A stretch of DNA of 64,000 bases from Plasmodiophora brassicae (taxonomy: Eukaryota > Endomyxa > Phytomyxea > Plasmodiophorida > Plasmodiophoridae). Below the pieces are notes generated by a model. That model worked only from the letters and a program-made list of their open reading frames with translations, did not search any database and was not told the DNA's origin. The first letter of the stretch is position 1. Every line of letters starts with the position of its first letter. The translations under genes and the position numbers were made by a program. Below are positions 33,294 through 45,556 of the stretch, piece after piece. The stretch covers positions 744,001 through 808,000 of the forward strand of contig JASFAU010000006.1 of the NCBI GenBank assembly GCA_039704465.1. The letters run 5' to 3'.

Positions 33294-33852
33294 CAGTCAG
33301 TGATACAGCGTTCCACTCGATCGCTCAGCGCGCATACGGGCCAGGCTCGCCAACCTGCGCGACAATCGCTGGTCGTCCATACCTCCGTGTGGGAACCCGA
33401 AAATCGTCCAAATATGGCCCGGCACGTCCGACAACCCAATCATTCATGGCGAACGAATGTCTGGATGATGCGCTGCCAACCTACCTATCCGTGCAGATCG
33501 CGCTCGTCTCGACAGCGGGCACCGCGTCCGACGGTCGGTATGGCGCGGTACTCCTGTCCAAACGTCGTGAAGTTGTGGCCCGACACGGCACGGCTTCGTA
33601 GATGTTTTCCAACCGCGCGGAAGCCATCGGCGTGATCGAGTAACACCGAAATCGGTGTTGCTGTTCGATATACGCATTGGCGTTTCGTCGTCAGCGGGAT
33701 TCTCGAGACGTCCCCGTACCGTCAGGTCGACGTTTCAGGCGACTTCGTTCTGTGCAGGCGGCAGCAGTGACTGGGAGACGCTGGGATGGGAACCCTAAAA
33801 TAGGCCTGCCTGGCGACAGGGTGGTTCGGCAGAACCGCAATAACCGACAGCA

Positions 33853-34586
33853 ATGCTGACGGCACGACGGGCGTGCAGCGCGCTGACGCTACCGCTCCTC
33901 GTTGCGCTGTTGTCCGCCTGCACTGCCGAAGCGGTGCGCGGGGACCAAACCCGTCCGGTGTCGGTCCCCGACCACCTGTTCGCCGACGACGACCTGGTCG
34001 GCGGCCAGACGTCCCCGCCCGAAGATATTGGGTTTGTTACCGCCAACGAGATGGATGACGACGGTGAGAATGTCCTCGGTCGCATCGCAGTCTAGGAATT
34101 GACGCCCTGGAATCATTAGTGCTCGAAATGGCCATGTCACTGCTGGATGCGTTGCAGCCGCGAGATCCTATCGATCCGATGGTGCGCCCTCGTCTCGCTG
34201 AGGAATACGAAGCGCTCAAGCCTGTCCATCGCGACACGCCCTCCAACGTCTACGAAGCCGTCTCCGTCGTCAATCAGACCCGTGCCGTGCTGGACGACAG
34301 TCCGACTACATAACGTTGTGCACACCAAGTCCTTGCGGCATTCTCCCGGCGGCTGGCTCGACGAAATGCGATAAACAACACGGGGCATCTTTCCTCAGTT
34401 GCCGTCCGGTTCTGGTCCAGAGCCGGCAAGGACCCACGATATCGCTTTGGTGGGTTCCAGCCATCAAATGGCGCAGACCTGCCGTTCGACACCGATGACG
34501 TCCTGCTCTGTGCGAGCGGCGTGTTTCGCTCGTCAGCGAGGCCCTGGTTGATCCTGGAGCAGCGATGGCGCGCGAGCGGCCAGTGA
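33853..34586 (+). CDS. Secreted protein of unknown function
   Basis: Exon 1 (33853-34063) encodes a clear signal peptide (ALTLPLLVALLSAC, cleavage near TAEA). A 56-nt intron with GTGAGA donor (34064-34119) leads to exon 2, read as VLEMAMSLLDALQPRDPIDP and onward. A stop occurs at 34313, giving 134 residues. However, 34398-34586 also looks coding in one frame (AVRFWSRAGKDPRYRFGGFQ, DTDDVLLCASGVF, stop 34584-34586), so a third exon reached by an intron that starts before 34313 is likely. No domain recognised. Stop codons are convergent with the exchanger gene, only 24 bp apart in the longer model. Confidence 0.6.
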
Positions 34587-34609
34587 TGAACAGTGTATAT
34601 GCACCTATT

Positions 34610-37600
34610 TCACATTTCGTATTCGGATCCGTGGTCAACGAGCTCGATGAAGCTTCGCGAATCGTATCGCTTCGTGCGGGCGTTCGCGGCGACTGTCTGC
34701 GCCACGACAGTCATGACGTGCTGCTCCAGGTTCTCCTCGTCGTCCTCCTCGGCGTCGTCGTTGCCGTTGCTCACAGACGACCGTTCGGCGTCGCTCTTGC
34801 GCGTCTTCCTGAACTTGGTGGTCGCCATCACCTTCTTCATGCGCTTCGTGAGCAGGTCCCGGTTACGGGTGGCGAACACGCCCGCACCGGCGTCCAGCAG
34901 TTTGGATCGTTCCCGGTCGAGGTGCCGGATCTGGGCAATATGGAACATGACGTTCATGGTGGACAGCTGACCGAGCCGTACGTCGATGGCCAGGATCAGG
35001 CCCTGCAGGTCCATCTTGCTGATGACGCCTTCCGCGGTCAGCGATAACAGCTTCTGGCGTTTCAGGTGCAGGATACGACGCGCGCACAGGACCGTCACGA
35101 CGACCTGCGAGAAGTTGGGCATGGCGCTCAGGTGCCCGGCCAGAATCGCCTCCGCCTTGCGCACGATCTTCGCCAGCATCGCCTTGATCTTGGTCGGGTC
35201 GGCCAGCACCTCCTCGGACGCTCGCTCGACGACCTTGACGTGTGACTCGATGAACGCGTGCAGTACCTCCAGCGCAAGGAACATGTTGCGAAGCATGACC
35301 CAGTTGCCGAGTTGCCGCACGACCCACAGGTGCTGCCAGCGTCGCAACCAGGGCGAGATCATCGCCTGCTCCAGCTTCAACGACAGCGCGTTCCATTCCG
35401 CTTTAAACGGCGTCGACAGCTTCTTGAACGGCGCCTTGTCACATTCCTCCGACCCGTCGTTGGCCGCGTCGAACAGCATCCAGACGGCCTCATGCGACAA
35501 GCGATGCGCCTCGAACTGCTCCCGGAAGTCGGCCTTGATCGCCGAGAACAACAGCAACGCGACCTGCGCGTCCCGCTTATGCCTGGACACCATCGCCCGG
35601 CGCCTGTCGACCCGTTGCCGGTGCGACATCGCTGTGGACATCTCCCGTAACATACGAAGCTGATCGCGCTTGTCCGTCCGACACTCGTGTTCCGCATGAT
35701 CATCATGCGTCTCCTCCTGCTGTTCCGGTTCGGCAGCGGGCCCGTCCAGGTCGATGTCGACGACGGCGTGGTCGGCGCCGAACACTGCCGTTACTGGGAT
35801 GTGCCCGCCGGCGTCATGGTTGGACCCTCGCAGTGAGTTCTGCCAGGGCTGGCCGTCCCGTGGGCCCCGAGGCGATACGAGAAGTTTCAGAGTGTCGTGC
35901 TCCTCGGTACGGACATGCATGAGCTCCTCGCTGGCAGGGACCGCGTTTCCCACGTCCATGCTGGCGAGTTTCCGCTTGGGGATCGGCTTGCCCTGCGCTT
36001 TGAGCAATTCCTGCTCTCGCCACATGCCGTATTCGCGAGCCTGGCGACGCTCGAGCATGGTGGCCAGGAGGGCGCGCGCGTCCACGCTCGTGTCCTGTTC
36101 GTCGAACTTCGGCTTCCCGCGCCCGATGATGGTCGCTTTCGTCATGTCCAGGACGAGCTGCTTGACGGTCGCCATGTCGGCGATCGCGAAGAACGGGTCG
36201 TGGACGATCTCGTCGATGTGCGGCTTCATGTACGCGCACTCGAGCTCAGTCATCGCCTTGGAGAACATCACAGCGCGGTACGGGTTGGGCGGGTGGATAT
36301 CCAGCCAGATGTACAGCGAGTCGATGGTCGGCCCGTTGATCAACAGCGTCATCGACACCAGCCCGGCGATGTGGAAGATCATCAGCCCAGCGGTCTCCCG
36401 TGAGATGCGCTGGTCCAAGTCCATGGCGAGGGCCAGCGCCACCGTCATGGCGCCTCGCAGCCCGGACCAGACCAGGACCTTGGCTTCAGCGACCTACGGG
36501 CGTTATTAGGGCGCCGCCATATATGCACGAAGCCCGTGCTGCACACGGACCTGCATGCCGTAGCCGGTGATTCGCAGGATGGGCCACAGCACGGCGACCA
36601 TGACGACACGCGCCAGGATCAGGAAGACGAACAGGGCAATCATGGCGAGCCAGTTGTATGGGTTGTTGGTGATCTCGGGGGCGTACGACACGCGGTGGAA
36701 CGAGACGACGCCGGCCAGGAAGAAGATCAGCGTGTTAGCGTAGAACGCGACCTGCGATTTGAACGATTCCTCGAACTTGGCTACGTCGGGCGTGACGACG
36801 TACATGCCTTTCGAGGCCATGTACATGCCGAAGGTGATGACGGCTAAGACGCCGGACACCTCGAACGCGTAGTCGGCGATGAAGTACGTGATGATGGACC
36901 CGGCCATCAGCAGCGTGATCTCGATGTTGGCGTCCGACTGGACCATGCTCAGCATCCAGGAGACGATGATGGCGCAGGCGTATCCCCATGCAGTGCCGCC
37001 GAACGCGAGCCGAACGAACTGGACGAAAACGCTTCCGAATGAGGCGGGCGTTCCTGTCGCCAGGTCCTTGAAGATCTTGAACATGACGATCGCGGACCCG
37101 TCGTTGATCAGCGACTCGCCGTTGATCGGGGCCGCCACACGGTTCGGTACACCCAGGCTGTCGAGCGTCGTCACGACGGCCACCTACAGCGTCGTTAGCG
37201 AGGACGGTCATCGTTTTCGGAAGAACGTTCGGGTCACCGTGTCAGTGGCGGCGAACATGGAGCAGAACATGAGGCAGTCGGCGAAGCTCCAATGGGTGCC
37301 CGGCAGGATGAAATTGAAGATAACGTAGACGGCGCCGCTCATGAAGGCGGTGGAGACCAGGGCCCCGGGGCCGGCCAGCCAGACGCTCTGGGCGAACACG
37401 TGCCGGAAGACGGGCCAGTCCGTCAGCGACGCCGCCTCGAACAGCAACGGCGGCAGCAGGATGAAGAAGATGACGTTCGGATGTACATCCTCGGCCATGT
37501 GGATCCCCTCGCCGATCAGACCTAGGTCATAGTGGTCCGCCCAGATCGACAGCAGGCCGCCGAGCAGGAACACGAGGATCGTCAGCGGCAACGGTTTCTC

Positions 37601-37747
37601 CAGGAACGAATAGATCCACTTCAGGATGGCGCCGATCACCACAGCGGTCAGGAACAAGGTCAGCGCGATGTCGACGGTGGCGGCCGTCGCCACTTCGCTC
37701 GGGGCGGCGCCGTCCATCGTCATCGCCTCCGACATCTTGGCACTCAC
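34610..37747 (-). CDS. Na+/H+ exchanger (CPA1/NHE family) with ~600-residue cytosolic tail
   Basis: Exons 37238-37747, 36551-37183 and 34610-36493 give 1008 residues. About 12 TM helices occupy residues 20-430. Signatures: FFILLPPLLFEAA (the amiloride-binding FFxxLLPPL motif), FAATDTVAVV (the ion-binding TD pair of electroneutral exchangers), NGESLINDGSA, and WSGLRGAMTVALAL. The tail is charged and helical, with a Glu/Asp/Gln block and a strongly basic region, but I saw no cyclic-nucleotide domain. Length and topology resemble plant SOS1-type plasma-membrane exchangers and protist NHEs. Role: pH, salt and volume control by swapping Na+ for H+. Two introns (54 and 57 nt) interrupt only the membrane part. 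Confidence 0.9.
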
Positions 37748-37880
37748 GGTATTGGTACCCGACGGTACGTCAAGTGACCGTTCCCCGTCATGACCGGCAT
37801 CCAGTTCCAGAAACGGCCGTTGTTAGTCCGATGTGCAGTACTACATACTATACTTGTACGACAGATCGTTGCGCCGCCTG

Positions 37881-39488
<1,608 letters not shown>

Positions 39489-39532
39489 CTACGACACACG
39501 ACCGACATCGTGTATCTACATAGCGATCCTGG

Positions 39533-40481
39533 CTACGGTTGCAACGAATCGACGAAATCGATGACGTCCTCGAACTTGCTGACAATCTCTCGGACGAGGT
39601 CGTAGGCGTGCATGATGGTGAATAAAGTCACCACCGTGCTGGAGATATTGACCGGCCCGTCCATCGTCTGGCCCGCCACGTTCTGGTTCGGGCGCGCATC
39701 GTCATCCTGTCGTTTCTCGGTCGCAACCGTCGCCAGCCGTTCAACCGTCGACCCAATCACATGCAGCATCGTCGTTGCCACCTCCAGTAGCGGGCCATGA
39801 TGCTCGTGAAGCGCCCCCTGAAACACTTTGCCGTTGTTGTTCGCAACGCACATCGCAAACTGATTCCGCCGATGATCTACCGAACCAACGTGTTAGCCGA
39901 ACCGCTGTCGCTATCTGCTGCAACGTGACTATACCAAGCAGTCGGGCCTTTTCGAGAAGGTACCATCGCAGGTGCAACGATTTCTTTGTCAGTTCAGTCC
40001 AGAAGCCGGATGCAATGTCGAGGCCGTTGGCATGGCGGTCACCGTCGGCCACCGACTGCAGGCACATGATTGTGGATCGCGCCAGTTCCTGGATCGTCGT
40101 CCTGATCGTCGCCTGGATCTTCGTTGCTTTCAGCGACGCGTTCGTGTACCCGTCCAGGAGATCATGCACAACCTGTTTGTGTGTTTTCCTGTGCGACGTT
40201 GTCGACGAATGCCCGTTCGCCTTTTCATGTCGCCGCATGGGGTGGAATCGCTTCCATGTCGTCGCCGTCAGGCTGTTCGCCTGGTCGTGGATCGGCGATC
40301 GGGGACGAAACCGGGGCTTGGAAGGATGCCGGACGGCGTGGACGGCATCCTCGAACTCCGAACAGGCCTGACGAAACCGGGCTCGTTCTCCGTCAACAGC
40401 GTCGTCGACAATGTGGATGCGATTGGCCAGGTCGCGCCAACCACGACGCGCCACCTGGACATGATGATGGACAAGCGCCAT
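39533..40481 (-). CDS. Hypothetical helical protein
   Basis: Exons 39903-40481 and 39533-39859, 43-nt intron, 301 residues. Helical segments rich in Ala, Arg, Gln and His (VDGERARFRQACSEFEDAV; KTHKQVVHDLLDGYTN; TRWFG removed by splicing) could form a coiled coil or BAR-like bundle, but no family is recognised. The C-terminal third (GPVNISSTVVTLFTIMHAY, EIVSKFEDVIDFVDSLQP) is also helical. Head-to-tail, 99 bp upstream of the CDKL start on the same strand, and head-to-head with the SWIM/RING gene 207 bp away. Confidence 0.5.
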
Positions 40482-40687
40482 TGCCTCTTGGAAATATCTC
40501 AGGCGCCTGACCCCAGTCAGTCACTCCACCCATGACGCTTCATCATCAGGCCAGCTTCCACCGGAGCCTTCATCCGATCCGATCCCGATCCGACGCAGTG
40601 CCCTCGGCGATTGCAATGGCCTCCCGTCCCGTGCGGATCGGGCGGTTCGTGTTGGGCCGGATCAGCAGCGTTCATCCCCTTCAGCAG

Positions 40688-41546
40688 ATGGGGCGTCGAG
40701 CGAAATCGGACAACCCCGATAGCGGCAGTACGGAATCGGTGTCGCCGACGCGGCCGAAGACAACGCATGAGAAGCTGAGCGAAGCGGCCCGGCGATCGGG
40801 TGCGACGAAGGAGACGCCGCCCAAGCTGCCGCTGGAACCCAGTCGTCTCGAACGGGCCCGTAACGACCGCATTTACCTGATTGGCAGGCGCGACTCCCGG
40901 CGGGATTACGAGGCCCATGGCAGTCTGGTAGGGATGGGTGCTATCATCAGTAGAAGCACGTCTCTGATCGTGGGATTCGAAGGCGTACGTCGTGTCGGGC
41001 ACAACGGGCAACGTATACTACCCGATGTTCTCGAAGGAGTACGTGCCGACGTGCACGTGCAGGGACCAACGCGTTCGGAAGAAGCTGTGCAAGCACATCC
41101 TGTTCGTGCTGACTCGCGTCCTCAAGATGGACGCCGACCATGACCCGAAAGACATCGACGCAATGATCGAGCGACGTGACCAGATTGACGTCAGCAAGTC
41201 GGTCCTAGCACCGCAGCGCGTTCGATCCGGGTACATGAAGGAAACGGGGGCCGCTCTCGACGTCGAACCGGCGGCGGCGTCGGATGACACGGGCGCCGTC
41301 CATCAACCGGAACCGGCGCCGATCGAGGAAGGCGACCAATGCCCAATCTGCTGCAGCGACCTCGCCAGCAACGACACGGACGACCCGCTCGTCTGGTGCC
41401 GCTCCTGCGGCGGCAACGTCCACGTCGACTGCTTCGAGCGGTACCGGTCCGAACTGGGCCGCCACAATGCCGACGCCGACTGCCCCCATTGCGACCAGCC
41501 GTGGACGTCGCCCGATACCGACACGCCCGAGACGTCCCGATTCTGA
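40688..41546 (+). CDS. SWIM + RING zinc-finger protein, probable E3 ubiquitin ligase (ZSWIM2-like)
   Basis: Exon 2 (from about 40985) encodes VSGTTGNVYYPMF, then a SWIM zinc finger CTCRDQRVRKKLCKHILFVL, a linker, and a RING-type finger with CPICCSDL, WCRSCGGNVHVDCFERY and CPHC as ligand pairs. The order SWIM then RING is that of ZSWIM2/MEX, an E3 ligase. Exon 1 from MGRRAKSDNP contains the conserved LERARNDRIYLIG lead-in; the intron is roughly 40900-40984, and I could not fix its donor. Upstream Met at 40532 extends the frame but without similarity. Likely ubiquitinates proteins in the cytosol; the substrate is unknown. Confidence 0.78.
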
Positions 41547-41763
41547 CGAAAGCGAGCAAACGTCGAATCGCTTTTCCCACAGCAGGCGTAAGGTGTTCCC
41601 ATCGGACGAACTGTTGCTCGACTTTTATATACAACCCATCGTGTCGTGCGGCGCTGCTGTGGCATTGGGGGGCAGCAGCAACAGGCAGGGAACAGCTCGC
41701 TGCAGCGTGCCGTTTTGTCACGTCAAGTGTCGGACAAAACGGTGCCGGGGCGTCTGGCCCGTC

Positions 41764-42870
41764 ATGATGGAGCTGAGTGGGGCCGGGGCGGCCCGCGAGC
41801 CGCTCCTGGAGCGCCGGCGGCACGATTTCGTGTGCGGCAGCGTGCTGCTCGCGTTGGTGGTCGCGCTGTGGGTCGTGTCCGGCGTCCTGACTCAGGTACG
41901 GGCCTGGCGCCGGGCCGTCGCCGTCGGTGACGGTCGCGCGTCGTAGAGGATATTCGGGCAACTGCAATTTGATGACCCGCTGTTTCTGACGTTCGTCAAT
42001 GCGGCATCGTTCGCGTTGTTCCAAGTGCGATTCCTGGTGTGCGGTCGCCCGACGCCAGATGTGCTGTCCGTTCGAGAGACGAACCGGATTGCGATCCGGT
42101 TCATGCCGTTGTGGTTCGCGCTGTCGTATTGCTACAACTGGTCGTTGTCGCGAACAACGCTCAGCTCGACCACCATCCTGTCGTCTAGCGCTCCCGTGTT
42201 CGCCCTGATATTCTCGCTCCTTCTCATTCCGCGATCGTTCACCGTAACGAAGGTCGCTGGCGTGTTCGCTGCCTTCGCCGGAGCGTGCATCGTGTCGCTC
42301 CAAGACAGTGAGAAGGATGCGGGATCGTCAACGACGCTTGGGGATATGGCCGCCTTGCTGTCTGCGGCTCTGTCCGGTGTATACACCGTCGGTCTGAAGC
42401 AGCAGGTCGGCAGTGAATGGCGCCGACTTAGCATGTCGAGAATGTTCGGCTGGATGGGCACCTGGGTCGTCGGCATCGGCGCCCCGGTCCTCATTGTTCT
42501 GCACTTCTCCACGTTAAGGATGGTGACGTTCCCGACCGCGGCTGCCTGGCAAGGTCTCCTTCTCAACGCTCTGTTGTCCGTCTTCAGCGACCTGCTGTGG
42601 GCGCAGTCAATCGTCATGACGTCGCCGCTCATTGCCACCGTAAACAGGAGTCATCTACTCCAGGCGTGCTATATGTGTGTGTGCTGAGCCGCTGCCCAGG
42701 TTGGGTTGTCAATGTCGATCCCGCTGGCGATGCTATGCGACTTTGCGTTGAAGGATGCCGTTCCAGGAGCACTGTACGCGCTCGGGTCTGCTCTGGTCAT
42801 TGCCGGATTCGCTCTGGTCAATGTCGACCATGTTCGTGCCATTGAGCGGCGATCGACCACCCCGTCATAA
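41764..42870 (+). CDS. SLC35F-type drug/metabolite transporter
   Basis: Exons 41764-41895, 41947-42639 and 42700-42870 give 331 residues, ten TM helices. It begins with a short cytosolic leader (REPLLERRRHD), then TM1 VLLALVVALWVVSGVLTQ. The middle is DDPLFLTFVNAASFALFQ, SLSRTTLSSTTILSSSAPVF, VFAAFAGACIVSLQDSE and DMAALLSAALSGVYTVGLKQ; the last exon supplies VGLSMSIPLAMLCDFALKD. Two EamA-like repeats in the SLC35F5 pattern. Solute unknown: family members act in Golgi, lysosome or plasma membrane. Confidence 0.85.
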
Positions 42871-42899
42871 TCCGGCAACACCATCCTGCAAGTCAGTGG

Positions 42900-43750
42900 T
42901 GCGCTCCATAAAGAGATGAAATTCCATTCGACTCCAACCTCCCCACGTTCGAGCGCGCATCAACAACGATACGTTTGGGAACGTACGGCATCCGCTGACG
43001 TGTTGCCCATGATATGCTCCGGTAGGACACATCTTCAGGTGTGTTCTAGTCGATCTGCACTGCTTGACTTTAATGGCGCCCCAGTTATCGACGTTGAACG
43101 CTGACGCCGAACCATGCGACCAATGTGTCCAACTGTACGAAACGAGGGGTCGGTCAGCGGCTGTCGCCACCATGCTGGACGGATGCCTATGTTGGGTCAA
43201 TGCGGAAACATTCAATACGTTATGGATGCCTACGCCCGGTTGAGCAAGGTCATCCTGCGTGGATACGTCCCCACGGGTGACTCGATTGTGTCCCCAAAGG
43301 AACCCATGACATTAGGAACGTTTCGATAGGTTCAGGCAGGATCAAAGACATTCTTGTGTGCGTTCGAAACCGCGGCTAGAAACTGGACAAGCGTTCCCGG
43401 GTTCTTCCACTGCCCGTCGCATACGACAGCGTTACCGTACGTCAACTACTGGGGCGCCATTAACGTCAAGCAGTGCAGATCCTTCTTCGCCGGTCTTCCA
43501 GTCCATGTAGCGTACAATCGTGCAGTCTAGCATGGGGTGGGCGTACTTGGGAACGCTATCACCAAGCAAAATCAGTGATTTGTAGTCGCCGATCATGGCA
43601 CAGAAGTACTTCAGACAGCGATAATGGACATAACAGGACGCCTCCGACTTCTCAGCAAGCACCCTATTACCGAAGACCTTTCTGTGATAATGCCGGCTAA
43701 CATGATGGCATACAGCCCCCTCGAGTTGTCAGCCGATTCGAAACAGACCC
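42900..43750. mobile_element. Decayed mobile-element remnant with inverted copies
   Basis: On minus strand, 43432-43662 encodes YRCLKYFCAMIGDYKSLIL and MLDCTIVRYMDWKTGEEGSALLDVNGAPVVDV. One base out of frame it continues YGNAVVCDGQWKNPGTLVQFL (to 43332). On plus strand, 43047-43104 encodes ALLDFNGAPVIDVER, an inverted second copy of the same motif, followed by CDQCVQLYETRG. Both are broken by shifts and stops. The 'NGxPVxDVxGN..W..P..L' pattern reminds me of N-terminal regions in tyrosine-recombinase (Crypton-like) elements of protists and fungi, but no catalytic R..HxxR..Y was seen. 43750-44120 shows nothing recognisable. Confidence 0.4.
43049..43480. repeat. Inverted ~45-bp segments (arms 43049-43093 and 43441-43480)
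   Basis: GATCTGCACTGCTTGAC(T/G)TTAATGGCGCCCCAGT runs on plus at about 43049-43083 and on minus from about 43480 to 43446, with only one or two differences; similarity fades after GACGT. The intervening 350 bp differs. It is the second inverted duplication found in mobile DNA of this window. Confidence 0.7.
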
Positions 43751-44124
43751 GGTTGACGAGACGCCCGGTGCAAGACAGAAGTAGGATTCGGACGAATGTC
43801 TTCAATGGCATTGTCCTGAATGCGACAGAAGCTAGCGCGACGCTGTGCGGCCATCTCCTGAATCTATGTAGGCAACGTGCCAAATGTGGAAATCGGCATG
43901 GCGACCGGCACAAAACAAGGTCGTGTCCGACCTGTCCCTGACCACCTTCTTGGGCAATTCTTGAGCAAAGACATGGGTCGGATGTGGCGGTCCTATTCCC
44001 AGGCTGAAACATACTCCACATAAGGGATGGTAACGGCAGATGTCTTTCTACGAGCCCTGACACTAAGGGCGACCGTTGCAGACAGGCGTTCGCAGCAAGT
44101 GGGCGATGAGCCGTCGCAGACAAA

Positions 44125-44865
44125 TTAATGTACATCTGATTGGTTGTCCTGCTTCGAAATGGGGCATCGACAATCTTCAAGATCTCGCTGGACCTGCTCT
44201 AGACCTTTCTCGCGCATGACAGCTTGATTTCGTTGCCATACCTCGTCGGGATCAGGAAGGCTGTGAACAGCATAGAAGACTTCCTTCGACCTCAGCAAAT
44301 GGATCATCGGGAACGGTGACCGGTTCGTATAGTTTGCCGGGTCGTCAGGTTCGCAATCTAGAACGATGATCTGCGTATCAGCAACGGCAGATAACAGTAG
44401 GTTCGGAATCCAAACCCTGAAACTCGTAGTCGGGATGAAACGTCGCAACCTGGACAAACTCGTCGTAGTGCGTCTTGTCGAGTATCTTCTCGATCACATT
44501 GACACAGGCGAGGTACTCGGCGAATCTGGACAGGCCGTTTGGCGTCACAATAATCGTCGTTTCCCGAATGTCGTCAGGAAGCTGCTGTATACGTTTGCAC
44601 TCCTGGAAGACGTGGCTCGCAATCTGGGACGCATCGGTCTCCTCACTAACACGGATCGCCACTGTGAGATGCTCAGCATGCCAGATACGTCAGCGCAGGA
44701 CGTGCACCTCACGACCAAACGCAGGGCACCGTTGTCGACGGCTTGGCGGGCAAATGGACACAGACTGTTCTTCACGACGACATTGTTGATCCAGGACATG
44801 ACCGCTGCTCGTACAGGACACGTCGACAGGGACCGGCGAAGGGCACGCCGTGCTAACGCCTGCAT
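44125..44865 (-). CDS. DUF1415 family protein
   Basis: Starts MQALARRALRR; exons are 44865 to about 44720, then about 44676-44395, then a last exon to 44125. Landmarks in order: NSLCPFARQAVDNG (the CPFA motif), ETTIIVTPNGLSRFAEY, QVATFHPDYEF, DDPANYTNRSPFPMIHLLRS, and EVWQRNQAVMREKG. All match the short DUF1415 family, mostly bacterial, of unknown function. The first intron (GTGAGG donor, GCTGAG acceptor) and the second (beginning just after FHPDYEFQG, about 50 nt) are needed to keep frame. A possible ancient gain from bacteria, since introns and local codon use look native. The last residues (SKQDNQSDVH) are unusual. Confidence 0.7.
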
Positions 44866-44959
44866 TTCTGGCGCCGCCGTACGGACCCGCCCTCGTCTGA
44901 TATCCAATCGACCTGCCAGAGACCAGACATGGGCTATGTAAGCTCCGGTTAAACATTAT

Positions 44960-45495
44960 CGTCCGCCTTGTCAACGAACGGTCGCCCTGAATGTACGAAT
45001 GACCCGGACAGTCGTACTTGGACCGTCGCTTGTCGTTCTCGAGCTTGCGCTGGGCCAACCGTAGTAGAATCTCGCGCTTGTCGACCTCTTTCTCGTGTGT
45101 GTAGACCTTGGTGTTGGTCAGCTCGACGATCGTGTCCGGGAGTTTCGCGAGATGCATACGCGGGTAAGGCGACCTGTTCATGTATTTGCTGACCTCGTCC
45201 ATATCTGAACACCAGGCATCGTCGCTAGCTGAGACCGCAACGCATTCAGACCGTCTAGCCAGACATCCGAATGGGCGAGCGCCATTCGAACGTACGCGTC
45301 ATAGGTGCTTCGGCACAGGGAATCGTGGATTGCTGTACAGCATCTCAGGAACCGCTGAAGTCGGCACGCCCATTCGGCACCAGAATCATTGGCGCATCGC
45401 ACGAATCGCCGCAGTCTGCGCCAGCCGGCCCGTTTCCATAATCGCTTCACCCGTGCAGTCATTCGGCAGTGCGTGTGCGGAAGGCGGAAGCGTCA
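44960..45495 (-). CDS. Hypothetical protein, approximate bounds
   Basis: Exon fragments: MTLPPSAHALPNDCTGEAIM (start 45495), a helical STYDAYVRMALAHSDVWLD stretch, a 49-nt intron (GTCTGA donor, TTCAG acceptor near 45208), then MDEVSKYMNRSPYPRMHLAKLP and a charged helix EVDKREILLRLAQRKLENDK ending near KYDCPG. NRSPYPxxHL recalls the DUF1415 motif in the next gene, so the two might be related duplicates, but other DUF1415 blocks are absent and the rest is unrecognised. It is divergent from the ASCC3 gene; intron limits near 45380 and the C-terminus near 44980 are uncertain. Confidence 0.45.
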
Positions 45496-45556
45496 TTACT
45501 CGTTGCTCCGTATAGCGGCGCGATGTCGACTGCGCCTGCAGACCTGCCCGACCGTA

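Noticed and set aside
33895..33930. Bacterial lipobox (LSAC) in the secreted protein
   Set aside because: The gene has a eukaryotic intron and the window is nuclear; the match is incidental within a normal signal peptide.
34565..37777. Several plus-strand ORFs over the exchanger (for example 34565-35047, 35754-36509)
   Set aside because: They lie antisense to a gene with intact TM and ion-binding motifs and lack domains; GC-rich codons open antisense frames.
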